Notes: a model not told the origin generated them from the sequence alone. DNA of 64,000 nt from Caldicellulosiruptoraceae bacterium PP1 (GCA_041320695.1 JBGGOQ010000006.1:1-64000); one strand, 5' to 3'; counted from the stretch's first letter, positions 27,140 through 37,040 are shown. Numbers and translations: made by a program.

Positions 27140-27148
27140 AAAGACAGG

Positions 27149-27176
27149 GCCTGCTGATAAAACAGCAGGCTTCTTT
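27149..27176 (+). terminator. Terminator/attenuating hairpin after the binding-protein gene
   Basis: Stem GCCTGCTG / CAGCAGGC with a 6-nt loop and TTCTTT tail. It lies inside the operon, so it probably allows partial read-through. Confidence 0.75.
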
Positions 27177-27201
27177 AAGATTTTGAAAGGAAGTGTTATT
27201 G

Positions 27202-27936
27202 TTGATAGGGATAATTGGAGGTTCTGGCTTTTATTCTTTTTTAAATGAATATAAAGAAATTGAAATTGAAACACCTTACGGGAAACCAAGTGATAAAATT
27301 GCATTATCTGAAATAGATGATGTGGAAGTAGCCTTTATTCCAAGACATGGGAAGAATCATACTTTTCCACCACATTTAGTTCCATACAAAGCAAATTTAT
27401 ATGCTTTTAAGATGCTAAATATTGATACTGTTTTAACAACTACTGCATGTGGAAGTCTAAGAAAAGATTATCAACCGGGTGATTTTGTTGTTGTTGACCA
27501 ATTTGTTGATAGAACATGGGGACGAGATGATACATTTTTCGGGATAGGTAATGTAAAACATACTTCAATGGCAAACCCATATGATGAGCACTTGAGAGAG
27601 ATAGCAATTGATGTTTTAAAATACTTGGGTTATAGATTCCATGAAAAAGGAACATGTGTAGTAATACAAGGTCCAAGATTTTCAACAAAAGCAGAGAGCA
27701 AATGGTTTTCAGAATCAGGATTTGATGTTATTGGAATGACACAATATCCTGAAGTAGCTTTAGCAAATGAATTAGGCTTAAGATACCTAAATATAACACT
27801 TGTTACTGATTATGATGCAGGGCTTGAAGATGATCCTAATATTCTTCCAGTTTCACATGAAGAGGTATTAAAGGTTTTTTCTGATAATGTTGAGAAGTTA
27901 AAGAAGGTTATTAAAGAAATAATAAAAAGACTATAA
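27202..27936 (+). CDS. mtnP: MTA phosphorylase-family purine nucleoside phosphorylase
   Basis: About 244 residues of the PNP/MTAP phosphorylase family. The opening IGIIGGSGFYSF, the phosphate-binding FIPRHGKNHTFPPHLVPYKA, the ribose/base-site GMTQYPEVALANELG and VTDYDAG are all MTAP-type. It splits 5'-methylthioadenosine, or possibly other purine nucleosides, with phosphate. In-frame GTG (27193) and TTG (27199) lie upstream. The TTG at 27202 gives the canonical MIGIIGGSG start and has AAAGGAAG at a good distance. Its place between the binding protein and ATPase genes of a nucleoside importer is unusual. Confidence 0.88.
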   Translation: MIGIIGGSGFYSFLNEYKEIEIETPYGKPSDKIALSEIDDVEVAFIPRHGKNHTFPPHLVPYKANLYAFKMLNIDTVLTTTACGSLRKDYQPGDFVVVDQFVDRTWGRDDTFFGIGNVKHTSMANPYDEHLREIAIDVLKYLGYRFHEKGTCVVIQGPRFSTKAESKWFSESGFDVIGMTQYPEVALANELGLRYLNITLVTDYDAGLEDDPNILPVSHEEVLKVFSDNVEKLKKVIKEIIKRL

Positions 27937-27953
27937 AGGAATGGGTGAGAGAA

Positions 27954-29471
27954 ATGGCTAACATTCTTGAAGTTAAAGGTATTACTAAAAGGTTTGGAAG
28001 TGTTGTTGCTAATAACAATGTAAACCTTGAAGTAAAACAAGGTGAGGTTCATGCAATATTAGGTGAAAATGGTGCTGGTAAATCTACACTGATGAATATT
28101 ATCTACGGACTTTATGCTCCAGACAGTGGAGAGGTTTATTTTGATGGTCAACCACTTAAGGTAAAAGGACCGCATGAAGCAATAGAAAAAGGAATAGGAA
28201 TGGTTCATCAGCACTTTATGTTAATTCCTGTATTTACAGTTACAGAAAATATTGTATTAGGTGCTGAGCCAAAAGGTGTTAAATTTAAAGCAGAGGAAGC
28301 TGAAAAAAAGATAATTGAGATATCAAAGAAATATAATCTCGAAATTGATCCAAAGGTAAAAGTTGGAGATCTAAGTGTTGGTATGCAACAAAGGGTTGAG
28401 ATACTAAAGGCATTTTATAGAGATGCAAAGTTCTTAATTCTTGATGAACCAACTGCTATGCTTACTCCACAAGAAACAAGAGAACTTTTTAAGATTATAA
28501 ATAATCTAAAAGAACAAGGACTTTCAGTGTTATTTATAAGTCATAAGCTTGATGAGGTAATGGAAATTTCAGATAGGGTTACAGTAATGAGAAGAGGACA
28601 AACTGTCCAAACTCTAAATACTAAGGATACAAATGAACAAGAACTTGCTAACCTGATGGTTGGAAGAGAGGTTAAATTGGTTGTTGACAAAAAAGATGCT
28701 AAGGTTGGGGATGTTATATTAAATGTATCTAAAATAAATGTAAAACTAAAAAATGGTATAGAAAAAGTAAAAGATGTATCTTTTGAAGTAAGACGTGGAG
28801 AGATACTAGGCATTGCAGGTGTTGATGGGAATGGGCAATCAGAACTTATTGAAGCCATAATGGGTCTTATCCCATCAGAAGGCAATATTAAATTTAAAGG
28901 TGAGGATATATCAAAGCTTTCAACAAAACAAAGATATGAAAGAGGGATTGGTTATATTCCACCAGATAGGCAGTTGGATGGACTTGTATTAAGCTTTACA
29001 TTATCTGAAAATATTGTTCTAAAAACATATTACAAAAAACCTTACTCAAACAATGGATTTTTAAACTACAAAAAGATAAATTCAGATTCTGATGAACTAA
29101 TAAAACAATTTGATGTTCGCCCACCAGATTATAAACTTTTTGCTAAGAATTTATCGGGTGGAAATCAACAGAAGGTTATATTAGCAAGAGAGATATCTCA
29201 AAATCCTGATTTACTTATAGCAGTTCAACCAACAAGAGGTATGGATGTTGGAGCTATTGAATTTATTCATAAAAAACTAATTGAACTTCGTGATCAAGGA
29301 AAAGCTGTAATATTAGTTTCACTTGAACTAGAGGAGATAATGGCATTATCAGATAGAATTGCTGTTATGTATTCAGGAAAAATAATGGATACATTAGATG
29401 CTAAAAAAGCAACACGTGAAGATATTGGTCTTTTAATGACTGGAACTTCACTAAAATCTAAAGCAATGTAA
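27954..29471 (+). CDS. Nucleoside ABC importer ATPase (double-cassette)
   Basis: A 505-residue ATPase with two fused nucleotide-binding domains, as in the RbsA/NupO family. The first has Walker A GENGAGKST, signature LSVGMQQRVEILKA and Walker B LILDEPTAML. The second has VDGNGQSELIEA in place of a full Walker A and signature LSGGNQQKVILAREI with an altered Walker B LLIAVQPTRGMDVGA (Asp-Glu replaced). This asymmetry is normal for the family. The ATG at 27954 gives the usual MANILEVKGITKRFG start. It pairs with the two permeases downstream. Confidence 0.94.
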   Translation: MANILEVKGITKRFGSVVANNNVNLEVKQGEVHAILGENGAGKSTLMNIIYGLYAPDSGEVYFDGQPLKVKGPHEAIEKGIGMVHQHFMLIPVFTVTENIVLGAEPKGVKFKAEEAEKKIIEISKKYNLEIDPKVKVGDLSVGMQQRVEILKAFYRDAKFLILDEPTAMLTPQETRELFKIINNLKEQGLSVLFISHKLDEVMEISDRVTVMRRGQTVQTLNTKDTNEQELANLMVGREVKLVVDKKDAKVGDVILNVSKINVKLKNGIEKVKDVSFEVRRGEILGIAGVDGNGQSELIEAIMGLIPSEGNIKFKGEDISKLSTKQRYERGIGYIPPDRQLDGLVLSFTLSENIVLKTYYKKPYSNNGFLNYKKINSDSDELIKQFDVRPPDYKLFAKNLSGGNQQKVILAREISQNPDLLIAVQPTRGMDVGAIEFIHKKLIELRDQGKAVILVSLELEEIMALSDRIAVMYSGKIMDTLDAKKATREDIGLLMTGTSLKSKAM

Positions 29472-29486
29472 ATCGGAGGGGAAAAT

Positions 29487-30539
29487 ATGAAAAAGTTATT
29501 AGAAGGTGCTATAAGACCTATTTTAGCTATAATTATTGCAGTTTTAGTAGGTGGAATTGTAATTGTTGCAACAACAGGTCAGAATCCATTTTATGCATAT
29601 TATTCACTTTTAGTTGGTGCATTTGGAAGTTCAATGAATATTGCAACAACGCTTACAAATGCTATACCATTGATAATTACAGGGCTTGGCATTGCGATAG
29701 CCTTCTCAGCAGGTTTATTCAACATAGGTGCTGAAGGGCAATACTGGATAGGTGCTATTGTAGCAACTTATATCGGTTATAGTGTAAAAGGGCTTCCTGG
29801 ATACCTACATATTCCACTTATCATTGTTTTAGCAATGCTTGCAGGTGCACTTTGGGGTGGACTTGTTCCAGGTCTTGCAAAGGTCTACACAGGTGCTCAT
29901 GAAGTTATTACAACAATGATGATGAGCTATGTAGCTATTTACTTAAGCCATTTTCTTTTAGAAGATGGTCCAATGATGGACAAAGGTGTGATTCCGCAGT
30001 CACCAATAATAAATGAAAGTGCAAAATTATCAAGACTTATTGAAAACTCTCAGCTTTCATCAGGTTTATTTATTGCAATAATTGCCGTCATAATTGTTTA
30101 CATTCTTATGTATAAGACAACGCTTGGATTTGAAATGAGATCAGTCGGTTTTAATCAAAGAGCATCAAAATATGCAGGAATGAATGTAGCAACAAAACTT
30201 GTTACATCACTTGGTTTATCAGGTGCATTTGCTGCACTAGCAGGTGCTGTTCAAATAATGGGCGTTCAACATAGATTATATGATAGTTTTACATCAGGAT
30301 ATGGATATACAGCTATTGTTGTAGCATTACTTGCTAATAATAACCCAATAGGTGTTGTAATTGCTTCAATATTCTTAGCTGGACTATCAACAGGTGCACA
30401 AGAAATGCAAATGAGGACAAACATTTCTGGCCAGCTAACAGATGTTGTTGTAGGTCTTATTATATTCTTTATAGCAATAGAAGAACTTTATAAGATTGTT
30501 ATAGATAGAATACAAAAAAAGAAACAGAAAATGGCTTAG
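29487..30539 (+). CDS. Nucleoside ABC importer permease 1
   Basis: A 350-residue membrane protein with 8-10 hydrophobic segments of the BPD_transp_2 (RbsC/NupP) family. Family landmarks are GLGIAIAFSAGLFNIGAEGQ and YTGAHEVITTMMMSYVAIYL. It forms half of the importer channel with the next gene, and lies 15 bases after the ATPase gene with GGAGGGG upstream. Confidence 0.92.
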   Translation: MKKLLEGAIRPILAIIIAVLVGGIVIVATTGQNPFYAYYSLLVGAFGSSMNIATTLTNAIPLIITGLGIAIAFSAGLFNIGAEGQYWIGAIVATYIGYSVKGLPGYLHIPLIIVLAMLAGALWGGLVPGLAKVYTGAHEVITTMMMSYVAIYLSHFLLEDGPMMDKGVIPQSPIINESAKLSRLIENSQLSSGLFIAIIAVIIVYILMYKTTLGFEMRSVGFNQRASKYAGMNVATKLVTSLGLSGAFAALAGAVQIMGVQHRLYDSFTSGYGYTAIVVALLANNNPIGVVIASIFLAGLSTGAQEMQMRTNISGQLTDVVVGLIIFFIAIEELYKIVIDRIQKKKQKMA

Positions 30540-30552
30540 GGGGTAATAAATT

Positions 30553-31482
30553 ATGGATTTTTTAAGTATTTTTGCAAACCCATATCTCTGGGCTTCAACA
30601 ATAGCAATGGCAACACCTTTGGCATTACCTGCAATTGGTGGTACTTTTTCAGAACGTTCAGGTGTTGTTAATATATCAATGGAAGGAATTATGCTCATTT
30701 CAGCATTTTCATCAGCTGCTTTTGCAGGATACTTCCATAACGCATGGTTAGGGCTTTTGATGGGTGTTTTAAGTGGAATGCTTATTTCGGCTATATTTGC
30801 ATGGGCAGCAGCAAGAATGTATGCAAACCAAGTTGTTTTAGGAATGGCTTTCAATATTTTTGCATCTGGTATTACTGCATATTTGTTTAATGCAATATAT
30901 GGACCTACTGGAACACCTTCAGATACTCCCAAAATTCCAGATATAAATATACCTATTATAGATTCAATACCATTTATAGGTAAAATACTAAGTGGCCAAA
31001 ACGCAATAGTATATATAATGTTCATTCTAATAATCTTAGCACAATGGTTTTTATTTAAAACAACATTAGGTTTAAGAATAAGAGCTGTTGGTGAAAATCC
31101 TGAAGCTGCTGAAACAGCAGGAATAAATGTTGTAAGAATGAAATATATAGGCGTTATCTTGGGTGGTGCTTTTTCAGCGTTAGGCGGAGCATACCTTGCG
31201 ATAGGTGTTTTAAACAGTTTTTCGCCAGAGATGTCATCAGGTAGAGGTTATATTGCATTAGCTGCTATGATTTTTGGTAAGTGGACTCCAGTAGGTTCAT
31301 TTTTAGCAGCAATACTTTTTGGTTTTGCAACAGCATTGAGTTACAGCTTACAAAACTTTGCAATATCAAAAAATCTAATTATGATGTTACCTTATATTGT
31401 AACAATATTAGCCTTAGTGGGTATTGGTGGTAAAAGCGTTGCACCAGCGGCAGATGGAGTTCCTTATAGACCCAAAAAGTAA
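30553..31482 (+). CDS. Nucleoside ABC importer permease 2
   Basis: A 309-residue BPD_transp_2 permease (NupQ-like) with the early motif TPLALPAIGGTFSERSGVVN followed by ISMEGIML, and later GYIALAAMIFGKWTPVGSF. It completes the importer with the preceding permease. The order binding protein-ATPase-permease-permease is the BMP/Nup order, apart from the inserted phosphorylase gene. Confidence 0.92.
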   Translation: MDFLSIFANPYLWASTIAMATPLALPAIGGTFSERSGVVNISMEGIMLISAFSSAAFAGYFHNAWLGLLMGVLSGMLISAIFAWAAARMYANQVVLGMAFNIFASGITAYLFNAIYGPTGTPSDTPKIPDINIPIIDSIPFIGKILSGQNAIVYIMFILIILAQWFLFKTTLGLRIRAVGENPEAAETAGINVVRMKYIGVILGGAFSALGGAYLAIGVLNSFSPEMSSGRGYIALAAMIFGKWTPVGSFLAAILFGFATALSYSLQNFAISKNLIMMLPYIVTILALVGIGGKSVAPAADGVPYRPKK

Positions 31483-31496
31483 AGGGGGCATAAATT

Positions 31497-32228
31497 TTGA
31501 ATTTTCCTCATTCAACATACCCTCCAAGGTATGAGATTGTATTAGAAAAGATAAAGAAATTTATTGAGAACGATATATATAAAGAGGGGGATAAGCTCCC
31601 CTCTGAAATTGAACTATCAAGACAGTTAGGTGTAAGTAGAGCAACACTAAGAGAAGCACTGAGAATTTTAGAGGATGAAGGATATATAATAAGAAGGCAT
31701 GGAATAGGCACATTTATAGCTCCAAAGCCTATATTAAAAACTGGTATGGAGGAGCTAATAAGTATTACCACCATAATTGAAAAACAAGGCCTTAAAGCTG
31801 GTACAAAAGATATTGTTATTTCGAAGGGACTACCGAATGAAAAAGAAGCCTTTATGTTAAAACTTAAACCCAATGAAGAAATAATAAAAGTTGAAAGAGT
31901 TAGACTTGCTGATAATCAACCAATTGTCTACTGTCTTGATAGACTACCAGCTAAATTATTTACAAAAGGGTTTAACTTTAATATAGAATCATTATTCAAG
32001 TACTTAAATGATGTTTTAGGTATTTATATTTCATATGCTGTATCAGATATTGTTCCTATGAAGGCAGAAACTAATAACATTTATAGAAAACTTAATATAG
32101 ATAAAAATGATGTACTACTTTTGTTAGACCAGTTACACTTTGATACAAACGATAATCCTATACTGTATTCTTCTAATTATTTTTCACCTAAGAAATTCAG
32201 ATTTTTTATTGTAAGGAAGAGGATTTAA
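31497..32228 (+). CDS. GntR-family regulator with UTRA domain
   Basis: 243 residues from a TTG with AAAGGGGG upstream. The N-terminal winged helix-turn-helix contains EGDKLPSEIELSRQLGVSRA and TLREALRILEDEGYI. The C-terminal part (about 95-243) is a UTRA ligand-binding domain. It sits between the nucleoside importer and cytidine deaminase genes and almost touches cdd, so it probably controls this operon in response to a nucleoside or a breakdown product. The dyad at 26022-26046 is a candidate binding site. Confidence 0.87.
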   Translation: MNFPHSTYPPRYEIVLEKIKKFIENDIYKEGDKLPSEIELSRQLGVSRATLREALRILEDEGYIIRRHGIGTFIAPKPILKTGMEELISITTIIEKQGLKAGTKDIVISKGLPNEKEAFMLKLKPNEEIIKVERVRLADNQPIVYCLDRLPAKLFTKGFNFNIESLFKYLNDVLGIYISYAVSDIVPMKAETNNIYRKLNIDKNDVLLLLDQLHFDTNDNPILYSSNYFSPKKFRFFIVRKRI

Positions 32229-32229
32229 G

Positions 32230-32637
32230 ATGGAGATAATAAATAGAGTAGATGAAAATCTTCAAAAATTAATTGATAAAGCTTTTGAATCAAAAAATAA
32301 AGCTTATGCTAAATATTCAAAATTTCATGTTGGTGCAAGCGTAGAAACTGATGATGGAGTTATCTTTGGTGGATGCAATATAGAAAATGCATCATATGGG
32401 CTTACAATTTGTGCAGAAAGAGTAGCACTTTTTAAGGCTTATTCAGAAGGCAAAACAAATATAAAGACATTTGTTGTAGTAGGTGATACTGAAGAACCCA
32501 TATCACCTTGTGGAGCGTGTAGGCAAGTAATATCAGAACTTGCACCAAATTCTACAATATATCTTGTAAATAAAGATAAAACAAAGATTATTAAAACAAA
32601 TTCAAAAGAATTGTTACCATATAATTTTGAATTATAA
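32230..32637 (+). CDS. cdd: Cytidine deaminase
   Basis: A 135-residue tetrameric-type cytidine deaminase that converts cytidine and deoxycytidine to uridine forms. The catalytic zinc site is TICAERVALFKA (Cys and catalytic Glu) and PCGACRQV (two Cys). The typical start region is AYAKYSKFHVGASVETDDG. Its ATG is one base after the regulator's stop codon. It prepares pyrimidine nucleosides for the phosphorylase encoded downstream. Confidence 0.96.
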   Translation: MEIINRVDENLQKLIDKAFESKNKAYAKYSKFHVGASVETDDGVIFGGCNIENASYGLTICAERVALFKAYSEGKTNIKTFVVVGDTEEPISPCGACRQVISELAPNSTIYLVNKDKTKIIKTNSKELLPYNFEL

Positions 32638-32663
32638 ATTTAAAGAAAGGGGTATTTTAAGAA

Positions 32664-32831
32664 GTGAAGATGGTATTACTTTCATTAATAGCTGGTTTAG
32701 TAGTTGGAGCAATTTTTAAGATTTTTAAATTACCTGTCCCAGCTCCAAATGCTTTATCAGGTGTTGCTGGTATTTTAGGGATATACTTAGGAGCAACATT
32801 AATTGAACAAGTAGTTAAACTTATTAAATAA
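32664..32831 (+). CDS. XapX-domain small membrane protein
   Basis: 55 residues starting at a GTG with AAAGGGG 11 bases upstream; an in-frame ATG lies two codons later. Translation gives MVLLSLIAGLVVGAIFKIFK, then LPVPAPNALSGVAGILGIYL, GATLIEQVVKLIK. This is the XapX pattern: two glycine-rich TM helices around a PxPAPxxLxG turn. It is encoded between cdd and pdp in the same orientation. XapX proteins of unknown function are often found in nucleoside or carbon operons, hence the historical name. Confidence 0.85.
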   Translation: MKMVLLSLIAGLVVGAIFKIFKLPVPAPNALSGVAGILGIYLGATLIEQVVKLIK

Positions 32832-32848
32832 ATTTTGAGGTGTTTTAA

Positions 32849-34174
32849 ATGTTAGTTACTGAAATAATACGTAAAAAACGCGATGGTGAAACACTTACAG
32901 AAAAAGAGCTAAGTTTTTTAATAAATGGATATATTAATAATAGTATACCTGATTATCAGATATCAGCTTTTTTGATGGCAGTATTCTTTAAGGGTATGAC
33001 AAAAGAAGAAACAGCAAATCTTACAATGCTTATGGCAAAATCAGGCAAGATGATAGACTTAAGTGCAATTGAAGGTATAAAAGTAGATAAACACTCATCA
33101 GGTGGAATAGCAGATACTACAAGTTTAGTTCTTATACCTTTAGCTGCCTCAGTTGGTGTTAAGGTTGCCAAAATGTCCGGAAGGGGATTAGGACATACTG
33201 GTGGAACAATTGATAAACTTGAGTCAATACCAGGCTTTAAAACAGAGCTTACTATAGAAGAATTTATACAAAATGTTAATGAGATTGGTGCAGCAATTAC
33301 TGGGCAATCAAGTGAGCTTGTACCTGCTGACAAAAAGATTTATGCACTAAGAGATGTAACAGCTACAGTAGATTCTATACCATTGATTGCAAGTAGTATT
33401 ATGAGCAAAAAAATTGCAGCAGGGTCTGATAAGATTATCTTGGATGTAAAATTTGGGAAAGGTGCATTTATGAAAGAATATGAAAAGGCATTAGAACTTG
33501 CAAAACTAATGGTGGAAATTGGCGAATTAGCAGGTAGAGAAACAGTAGCTTATGTTACTGATATGAACCAACCACTTGGGCTTGCTATAGGTAACTCACT
33601 TGAAATAATAGAAGCTATTGAAACACTAAAAGGAAGAGGAAGTCAAGACTTAGTTGATATATGTCTTGAGTTTGGCTCTGAAATGATGATTTTATCAAAT
33701 GTTGAAACTGATAAAGAAAAAGCAAAAGAAAAGTTACAAGAAAGTATAAATAGTGGAAAAGCCCAATATATGTTTAGAAAGATTATTGAAAACCAACATG
33801 GCGATCCAAGGGTTGTTGAAGATTATTCTTTATTACCACAAGCAAAACTAAAGTATGAGTTTATTGCTCAAGATAACGTTTATATAAAGGATATAGATGC
33901 ACTAAGATTAGGGATAACTTCTCTTAAGCTTGGTGCAGGAAGACAAACAAAAGAAGATATAATTGATTTATCAGTTGGTATCATGCTAAAAGGAAAAATT
34001 GGTAGCCACTTTAAAAAAGGTGAGGTTATTGCTGAAATTTTTGCAAATGATGAAAATAAATTACATGAGGCTATTAATGAAACCAAAGAATCGATAATTT
34101 TGACAAATGAATTTGTTGAAAAGAAAAAGGTAATATATGCTAAGGTAACCAAAAATGAAGTTAAAGAATTTTAA
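32849..34174 (+). CDS. pdp: Pyrimidine-nucleoside phosphorylase
   Basis: A 441-residue enzyme that splits uridine, thymidine and deoxyuridine with phosphate. Family motifs are KVDKHSSGGIADTTSLVL near residue 80, KMSGRGLGHTGGTIDKLES around 109-127 (thymidine/pyrimidine phosphorylase signature) and KIAAGSDKIILDVKFGKGAF. Full length, in line with Bacillus Pdp. GAGGTG precedes the ATG. It is followed by deoC, whose substrate arises from its product after phosphopentomutase action. Confidence 0.95.
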   Translation: MLVTEIIRKKRDGETLTEKELSFLINGYINNSIPDYQISAFLMAVFFKGMTKEETANLTMLMAKSGKMIDLSAIEGIKVDKHSSGGIADTTSLVLIPLAASVGVKVAKMSGRGLGHTGGTIDKLESIPGFKTELTIEEFIQNVNEIGAAITGQSSELVPADKKIYALRDVTATVDSIPLIASSIMSKKIAAGSDKIILDVKFGKGAFMKEYEKALELAKLMVEIGELAGRETVAYVTDMNQPLGLAIGNSLEIIEAIETLKGRGSQDLVDICLEFGSEMMILSNVETDKEKAKEKLQESINSGKAQYMFRKIIENQHGDPRVVEDYSLLPQAKLKYEFIAQDNVYIKDIDALRLGITSLKLGAGRQTKEDIIDLSVGIMLKGKIGSHFKKGEVIAEIFANDENKLHEAINETKESIILTNEFVEKKKVIYAKVTKNEVKEF

Positions 34175-34190
34175 AATGGAGTGATTATAA

Positions 34191-34862
34191 ATGACAAGGG
34201 ATGAAATAGCAAGATATATTGATCATACAATTTTAAAATCAAGTGCTACAATCAAAGATATTAAAAAGCTTTGTGATGAGGCAAAGAAATATAATTTTGC
34301 AGCTGTTTGTGTTAATCCATGCTATGTAAGCTACTGTAAAGAGCAGCTAAAGAACACCCAAGTAAAGGTTGCAACAGTGGTTGGGTTTCCTTTGGGTGCA
34401 AATAAAACTGAAATAAAGGTTTTTGAAACAAGACAAGCTTTACTTGATGGTGCTGATGAAATTGATATGGTTATAAATATAGGTGCTATGATTGAAGGAA
34501 GCTACGAATATGTAGAAAAGGAAATTGAAGAGATAGTAAAGGTTACACGTGAATATGGCGAGGACAAAATAGTTAAGGTTATCATAGAAACATCTGAGCT
34601 AACCGATGAGCAGAAAAAAATTGCATGCGAGATATCAAAAAAGTCTGGTGCTCATTTTGTAAAAACATCAACAGGTTTTTCAAAATGGGGTGCTAAGGCA
34701 GAGGATGTAAATTTTATGAAAGAAACTGTTGGTGAGAAGGTTAAGGTTAAGGCATCTGGTGGAATCAAAACATATGAAGATGCTATAAAAATGATTGAAG
34801 CAGGAGCTGATAGAATAGGGACAAGCAATGGTGTGGCTATTGTTGAAGGGGCTGAAGGTTAA
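34191..34862 (+). CDS. deoC: Deoxyribose-phosphate aldolase
   Basis: A 223-residue class I aldolase cleaving 2-deoxyribose 5-phosphate to glyceraldehyde 3-phosphate and acetaldehyde. The Schiff-base lysine is in FVKTSTGF, with the supporting Asp in [10 protein letters not shown] and Lys in VKASGGIKT. The stop codon overlaps the deoB ATG by one base, showing translational coupling. Confidence 0.96.
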   Translation: MTRDEIARYIDHTILKSSATIKDIKKLCDEAKKYNFAAVCVNPCYVSYCKEQLKNTQVKVATVVGFPLGANKTEIKVFETRQALLDGADEIDMVINIGAMIEGSYEYVEKEIEEIVKVTREYGEDKIVKVIIETSELTDEQKKIACEISKKSGAHFVKTSTGFSKWGAKAEDVNFMKETVGEKVKVKASGGIKTYEDAIKMIEAGADRIGTSNGVAIVEGAEG

Positions 34863-36031
34863 TGAGAACTATATTAATTGTTCTCGATAGTGTGGGTGTT
34901 GGTGAATTAGAAGATGCATATCTTTATGGTGACGAAGGCAGCAACACTTTAGCTAACACTGCGAAAGCTGTTGGTGGACTTGAACTTAAAAATCTATATA
35001 AATTGGGTATTGGAAATATAACAGAGATTTTAGGTACACCCAAAAATCCAAATGCAATTGGTGTATTTGGAAAGAGTAAAGAAAAATCAAAAGGAAAAGA
35101 TACAACAACAGGGCATTGGGAAATAAGTGGGATTATACTTGAAGAACCTTTTAAAACATATCCTAATGGATTTCCTCAGGACTTAATTTCTGAGTATGAA
35201 AAGAGAATTGGTAGAAAAGTTCTTGGTAACAAAGTTGCATCTGGGACTGAAATAATAAAAGAGCTTGGAGAAGAGCATTTAAAAACAGGATATCCAATAG
35301 TTTATACATCAGCTGACTCGGTTTTTCAGATAGCTGCACACGAAAAGGTAATACCACTTGATGAGCTTTATAAATTTTGTGAGATTGCACGAGAGATATT
35401 GGTAGGTAAATGGGCTGTAGCAAGGGTTATAGCAAGACCATTTGTTGGCAATAACAAAGAGGATTTTAAAAGGACATATAACCGAAAAGACTTCTCTATG
35501 GCTCCTTTTGGTATAACAATGCTTGATTTAATTTCTAAAAAAGGGTTTGATGTAGTAGGTGTAGGGAAGATATATGATATCTTTGCTGGTAAAGGAATTA
35601 CAAAAAGTTTTCATACAGAAGGAAATATGGACGGTGTTGATAAAACACTAATTGCAATGGACGAAGTTGAAAATGGGCTTATTTTTACAAACCTTGTTGA
35701 TTATGATATGTTATATGGACATAGAAATGACCCACAAGGCTATGCAAAAGCACTTTTGGATTTTGATAATAGACTTCCTGAGATTATTGATAAATTTAAA
35801 GATGATGATATCTTAATAATTACTGCTGACCATGGATGCGACCCCACAACCGAAAGCACAGATCATTCAAGAGAGCATATACCAATTTTAGTGTATGGTA
35901 ATAAAATAAAAAAAGGATATAATTTAGGTGTTAGAGAAACATTTTCTGATATAGGTGCAACAATTTGCGAATATCTAAATTGTGGTCAATTAAAAAATGG
36001 AGCAAGCTTTTTAAAAGAAATTCTATTATAA
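34862..36031 (+). CDS. deoB: Phosphopentomutase
   Basis: A 389-residue alkaline-phosphatase-superfamily enzyme interconverting (deoxy)ribose 1- and 5-phosphate. The metal-binding [13 protein letters not shown] is at the N-terminus, the phosphorylated Thr in [10 protein letters not shown], and late metal ligands are in [20 protein letters not shown]. It links the phosphorylase products to DeoC and the pentose pathway. In Bacillus deoB (drm) neighbours punA, as here. Confidence 0.96.
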   Translation: MRTILIVLDSVGVGELEDAYLYGDEGSNTLANTAKAVGGLELKNLYKLGIGNITEILGTPKNPNAIGVFGKSKEKSKGKDTTTGHWEISGIILEEPFKTYPNGFPQDLISEYEKRIGRKVLGNKVASGTEIIKELGEEHLKTGYPIVYTSADSVFQIAAHEKVIPLDELYKFCEIAREILVGKWAVARVIARPFVGNNKEDFKRTYNRKDFSMAPFGITMLDLISKKGFDVVGVGKIYDIFAGKGITKSFHTEGNMDGVDKTLIAMDEVENGLIFTNLVDYDMLYGHRNDPQGYAKALLDFDNRLPEIIDKFKDDDILIITADHGCDPTTESTDHSREHIPILVYGNKIKKGYNLGVRETFSDIGATICEYLNCGQLKNGASFLKEILL

Positions 36032-36049
36032 GTTTTGAGGTGTTTTAGT

Positions 36050-36865
36050 ATGAGTATTGAGAAGGTTAAAGAATCGGTTGAGTATTTAAAAGATAAAATT
36101 CCTTTTGTTCCTGATGTAGCTATTGTTCTAGGAAGTGGACTTGGAGATTTTGTTTCAGCTGTTTCTGACAAGGTTGTAATACCATATAAAGATATCCCCA
36201 ACTTTCCTGTATCTACTGTGAAAGGTCATCAAGGTAATTTAGTTTTTGGGACAATAAAAGATAAAAAGGTTGTTTTGTTCCAAGGGCGTGTTCATCTATA
36301 TGAAGGATACAGTATTTATGATGTTGTTTTTGGAATAAGAACAATAGGCCTTTTAGGTGTTAAAAATTTAATTGTTACAAATGCCGCAGGTGGAATAAAC
36401 ACAGGATTTGTTCCTGGCGATTTAATGGTAATCAAAGACCATCTTAATTTATCTGGTGAAAATCCTGCAATTGGTGAAGAATTTAGTGAGTTTGGCAATA
36501 GGTTTTTTGACATGACATATGCTTATGATAGGGAATTGATTGATATTATAAAAGATGTTTATAAAAAGAATGGCATTGATTATAGAGAAGGCGTTTATGC
36601 CTTTTTAAAAGGGCCATCGTATGAAACACCATCCGAAATTAAGATGCTTAGAATTATGGGTGCTGATGCAGTTGGTATGTCAACAGTTCCTGAGGTTATT
36701 GCAGCAAGACAAATGGGTATTAGAGTATGCGGTATATCTTGTATAACAAATATGGCAGCAGGTATTTTAGATAGAAAGCTAACTCATCAAGAGGTAATTG
36801 AAGTATCTAATATGGTGAAAGAAAAGTTTACTAAACTTGTAAGTGATATAATTGAATTGATGTAA
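36050..36865 (+). CDS. punA: Purine-nucleoside phosphorylase (trimeric type)
   Basis: A 271-residue type II PNP that splits inosine and guanosine with phosphate. Motifs include VAIVLGSGLGDF, GRVHLYEGY, VTNAAGGINTGFVPGDLMVI and the base-site ADAVGMSTVPEVIAARQMG. The ATG at 36050 is preferred over an in-frame TTG at 36035 that overlaps the ribosome site GAGGTG. It is the last gene of the salvage operon and is followed by a strong terminator. Confidence 0.95.
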   Translation: MSIEKVKESVEYLKDKIPFVPDVAIVLGSGLGDFVSAVSDKVVIPYKDIPNFPVSTVKGHQGNLVFGTIKDKKVVLFQGRVHLYEGYSIYDVVFGIRTIGLLGVKNLIVTNAAGGINTGFVPGDLMVIKDHLNLSGENPAIGEEFSEFGNRFFDMTYAYDRELIDIIKDVYKKNGIDYREGVYAFLKGPSYETPSEIKMLRIMGADAVGMSTVPEVIAARQMGIRVCGISCITNMAAGILDRKLTHQEVIEVSNMVKEKFTKLVSDIIELM

Positions 36866-36875
36866 ATTAAATTTG

Positions 36876-36909
36876 AGGCTATCCAAAAAGACCATGGATA
36901 GCCTTTTTT
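36876..36909 (+). terminator. Rho-independent terminator ending the nucleoside salvage operon
   Basis: A perfect 10-bp stem AGGCTATCCA / TGGATAGCCT with a 9-nt loop, followed by TTTTTT. Confidence 0.92.
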
Positions 36910-37040
36910 AATAATGCAAGATAATTTGAGTAACACATTTATAGACAAACAAAATTACAAAGAATATAATTTTATTAAAAGTATTTAAAAATTTGGTGAT
37001 TACACATGAAGAAAATTCCAATTGGTATAAGTGATTTTAA

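Noticed and set aside
27140-27201. SAM or purine riboswitch before the MTA-phosphorylase gene
   Set aside because: The gap is about 60 bases and holds only a simple terminator hairpin, too short and lacking any riboswitch core.
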